NCBI GenBank assembly: GCA_024195265.1
Contig: JAJLRJ010000013.1
Span: 6,286,075-6,350,074, forward strand
Length of the DNA stretch: 64,000 nt
Source: Dendrophyllia cribrosa
Taxonomy: Eukaryota > Cnidaria > Anthozoa > Scleractinia > Dendrophylliidae
Direction of reading: 5' to 3'
Shown here: piece by piece, positions 62,171 through 64,000 of the stretch
Layout of the letters: the number at the start of each line of letters is the position of its first letter
Position numbering within the stretch: the first letter of the stretch is position 1
The notes under the pieces: model-generated
Database searches by the model: none
Seen by the model: the letters and a program-made list of their open reading frames with translations, nothing else
Told to the model about the DNA's origin: nothing
Program-made: the position numbers and the translations under genes

Positions 62171-64000
62171 GTAACGTTAAACGTTAGCATAATGAACTAT
62201 GCTCTCTAAACGCGCACGAACTAACTTTAGCCCTTTCAAACCGTGCAGTCTCCAAGCCCAGTCCAAAAATAGAAAGAAGACTTACATATCATTCGCAAAT
62301 TGCCAAGAAATGAACAGCACCAGGGGATAATATTTAATTTCAATGGTCACACATTTATTTTACAGACCCATTAATTTGACTTTGATGTTTAAAGATTAAC
62401 CGTAATTTACTCGGTGTAAAGCCAAGTAACAAGTTAAGAGCGCCTGTCCGTAAAAATCAGACAAATTTGAATTTTTTTGGCAAGTAATAAAAATTCGATT
62501 TCTTTCATATTTTAAAGTTCGATAGATTAAGGTATAACAAAAATCACTTGATACTTTTTTCGGCCAAATATCTTTTTATTTAAAAGAAAAATTCAAAAAA
62601 CGAAAGTCCGTTAAAATCGCCATTTGAGGTGGAAAATTATTGCACAATTTTGACAGTCTCGCTTGCAAAAACAAGTAACGCTACAGCATTTAAAACATGA
62701 AAATCATATTTTGCAATCTTTAATTATCTAGTAGAGTGATTTAGGGAATTATTTTGTTGTTATTTGCTTGCAAAATAATTTTATTTCGAAGACATATATT
62801 TTACTTCTTTAAAAGTACCTCGTAAACAAAACAACTTTTCACCATGTGCTAAACCTTCAAACGGATTAAGTTTCTGTTGGTTAATTTTTATAAAGATGAT
62901 CTCAAGATTGCCGTAAAAATTTCTTTGGGCAAATGATTCAGAGCGACGCGAGAGCATTTCAAAGTTCGTTAAAATTAGAGTTATTTGACCTTACGAGGTC
63001 AACAATCAATTTGCGGGTCACACAAACATTTCACTTTCCACCACATGTCTTAACATAAATAAGGTTAAAGTAGCCACATAGAAAAAATGTTTTGAAATTT
63101 TCTTACCTTATTTGTTGTAGAAGACTTATCCAGAGATCATTTTCTTGCATTTTTTCACCGTTCATGATATGTCCTTTACTCTTGTTTACGACGTCCGATA
63201 AACGTCGGACGACAACAACGTAATATTAAACGGTCGGGTCAGCCAATCTTTGTTAAACTTTCGACACTTTTCAGTACCACGGCATCTATTCAAAGGGCTA
63301 AGTACCTTTTGGAGCGTTTCTCGGTTTTGTAGTGCGCTAAAAGATTTGCAATGTTACTTTGAAGTACAAACCAAAACATGTCGGACGTTTGCTTTCAGTC
63401 TTTTTACAGTTATGTCACGCAATGCAGTTTTGTTTGCATTTAAGGGGGTAGGGGTGCGGATAAGGCAACTAAATTGAAACACTTTTGCAAGAGTAAAAAA
63501 ACCATAACTGTTTACAAATATATTTCAGCACCATTTAATTTTCGTCGTTAGTCAATATGTTCTAAAATATATTATTTGGTAGCAATAGCCTTTTGCGAGC
63601 ATCGATTTTTAACTCCTCTCCCCAGTCTTGCTTTCCATATTGGATGCTTTTTTCTCGTTTCCTAAATTTACCTTTTTACCATACGAGTCGAGGTGCTCTA
63701 CTTGATGGAGCTGCCCCTGAAAGATGGGTATACCAGGGCTTCCTGTGGATAACATCATGCATGTGATCTCTTTTTCACTATAAATTTCCAGTTTGCGGAT
63801 CCAGCTTGCTCATAAGGAGAGGGGGTGGGAGATGGAGTGAAAATGGTTCTGAAAAAAAGTTCGGTCCCTCGAGTCTTTTTCTTCGCCAAAAAAGGGATGG
63901 AAAGGGGCCGCTTCCCTAGATCCGCCACTGAACTAAATTCGACAACTTTAGTTTACAACTACTTCCTTTACATTTCTAGTAAACAACGCTGCTCGACATA
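62171..64000. other. Vitellogenin intron 11 (continues past the window)
   Basis: After the donor at 62171 (GTAACG) no further exon with a matching phase was found. The AG at 63978-63979 (TTTCTAG) is followed by TAA in the phase-0 frame needed, so it is not used as an acceptor here. Sequence is AT-rich, with a small GACGTCCGATAAACGTCGGACGAC-like inverted repeat near 63190-63212. Confidence 0.5.

Overview
The window looks like nuclear DNA of a cnidarian, most likely an anthozoan such as a reef-building coral. That placement is an inference. It rests on intron-rich AT-rich genes with standard GT-AG splicing, a vitellogenin of the large-lipid-transfer type, a single-exon class A GPCR, and a very dense load of short inverted-repeat elements, a tRNA-derived SINE and Penelope-like remnants. 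No species was identified and no database was used.

Three genes carry the coding content, all on the + strand. (1) From about 2971 to 25362 lies the 3' part of a gene for a secreted or extracellular protein: three CUB domains, each split over two exons and preceded by a Thr/Pro-rich linker exon, then further linker exons and a Lys-rich, probably helical C-terminal tail ending at 25362. The second and third CUB units are a recent tandem duplication (about 6185-11383 and 11384-16330). Its 5' end was not found and may lie upstream of the window. (2) 31078-32040 is an intact intronless class A GPCR of 320 residues. (3) 51860 to beyond 62170 is the 5' part of a vitellogenin or related lipoprotein gene: TATA box, signal-peptide exon, a 15-nt microexon and nine further exons. 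These give about 484 residues of the N-terminal lipid-binding region, and the gene runs off the right edge.

The rest (about 32-51 kb, 25-31 kb and the introns) is repeat-rich. It holds at least ten families of MITE-like or foldback elements, several of them sitting inside vitellogenin or CUB introns, a broken jockey/CR1-type LINE (44275-44839), and the GIY-YIG-like tail of a Penelope-like element between long inverted arms (41042-41735). There is also a very regular 146-bp satellite (46655-47672), a roughly 106-bp dispersed monomer family, and many microsatellites.

The most interesting signal is a set of hammerhead-ribozyme-like folds scattered through these repeats. The clearest is on the minus strand at 8645-8704. 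It has the complete CUGAUGA / GAAA core, a 4-bp stem II, a self-complementary stem III, a GUC cleavage site and a bipartite stem I. Others with matching stem I pairing are at 6469-6514, 11771-11816, 11967-12007, 12155-12200, 12478-12523, 41096-41144, 41621-41669, 48438-48493 and 58034-58079. Hammerheads are known in Penelope-like elements and retrozymes of animals, so the class is not new. Several sequence types within one 64-kb window, including antisense copies in gene introns, deserve testing.
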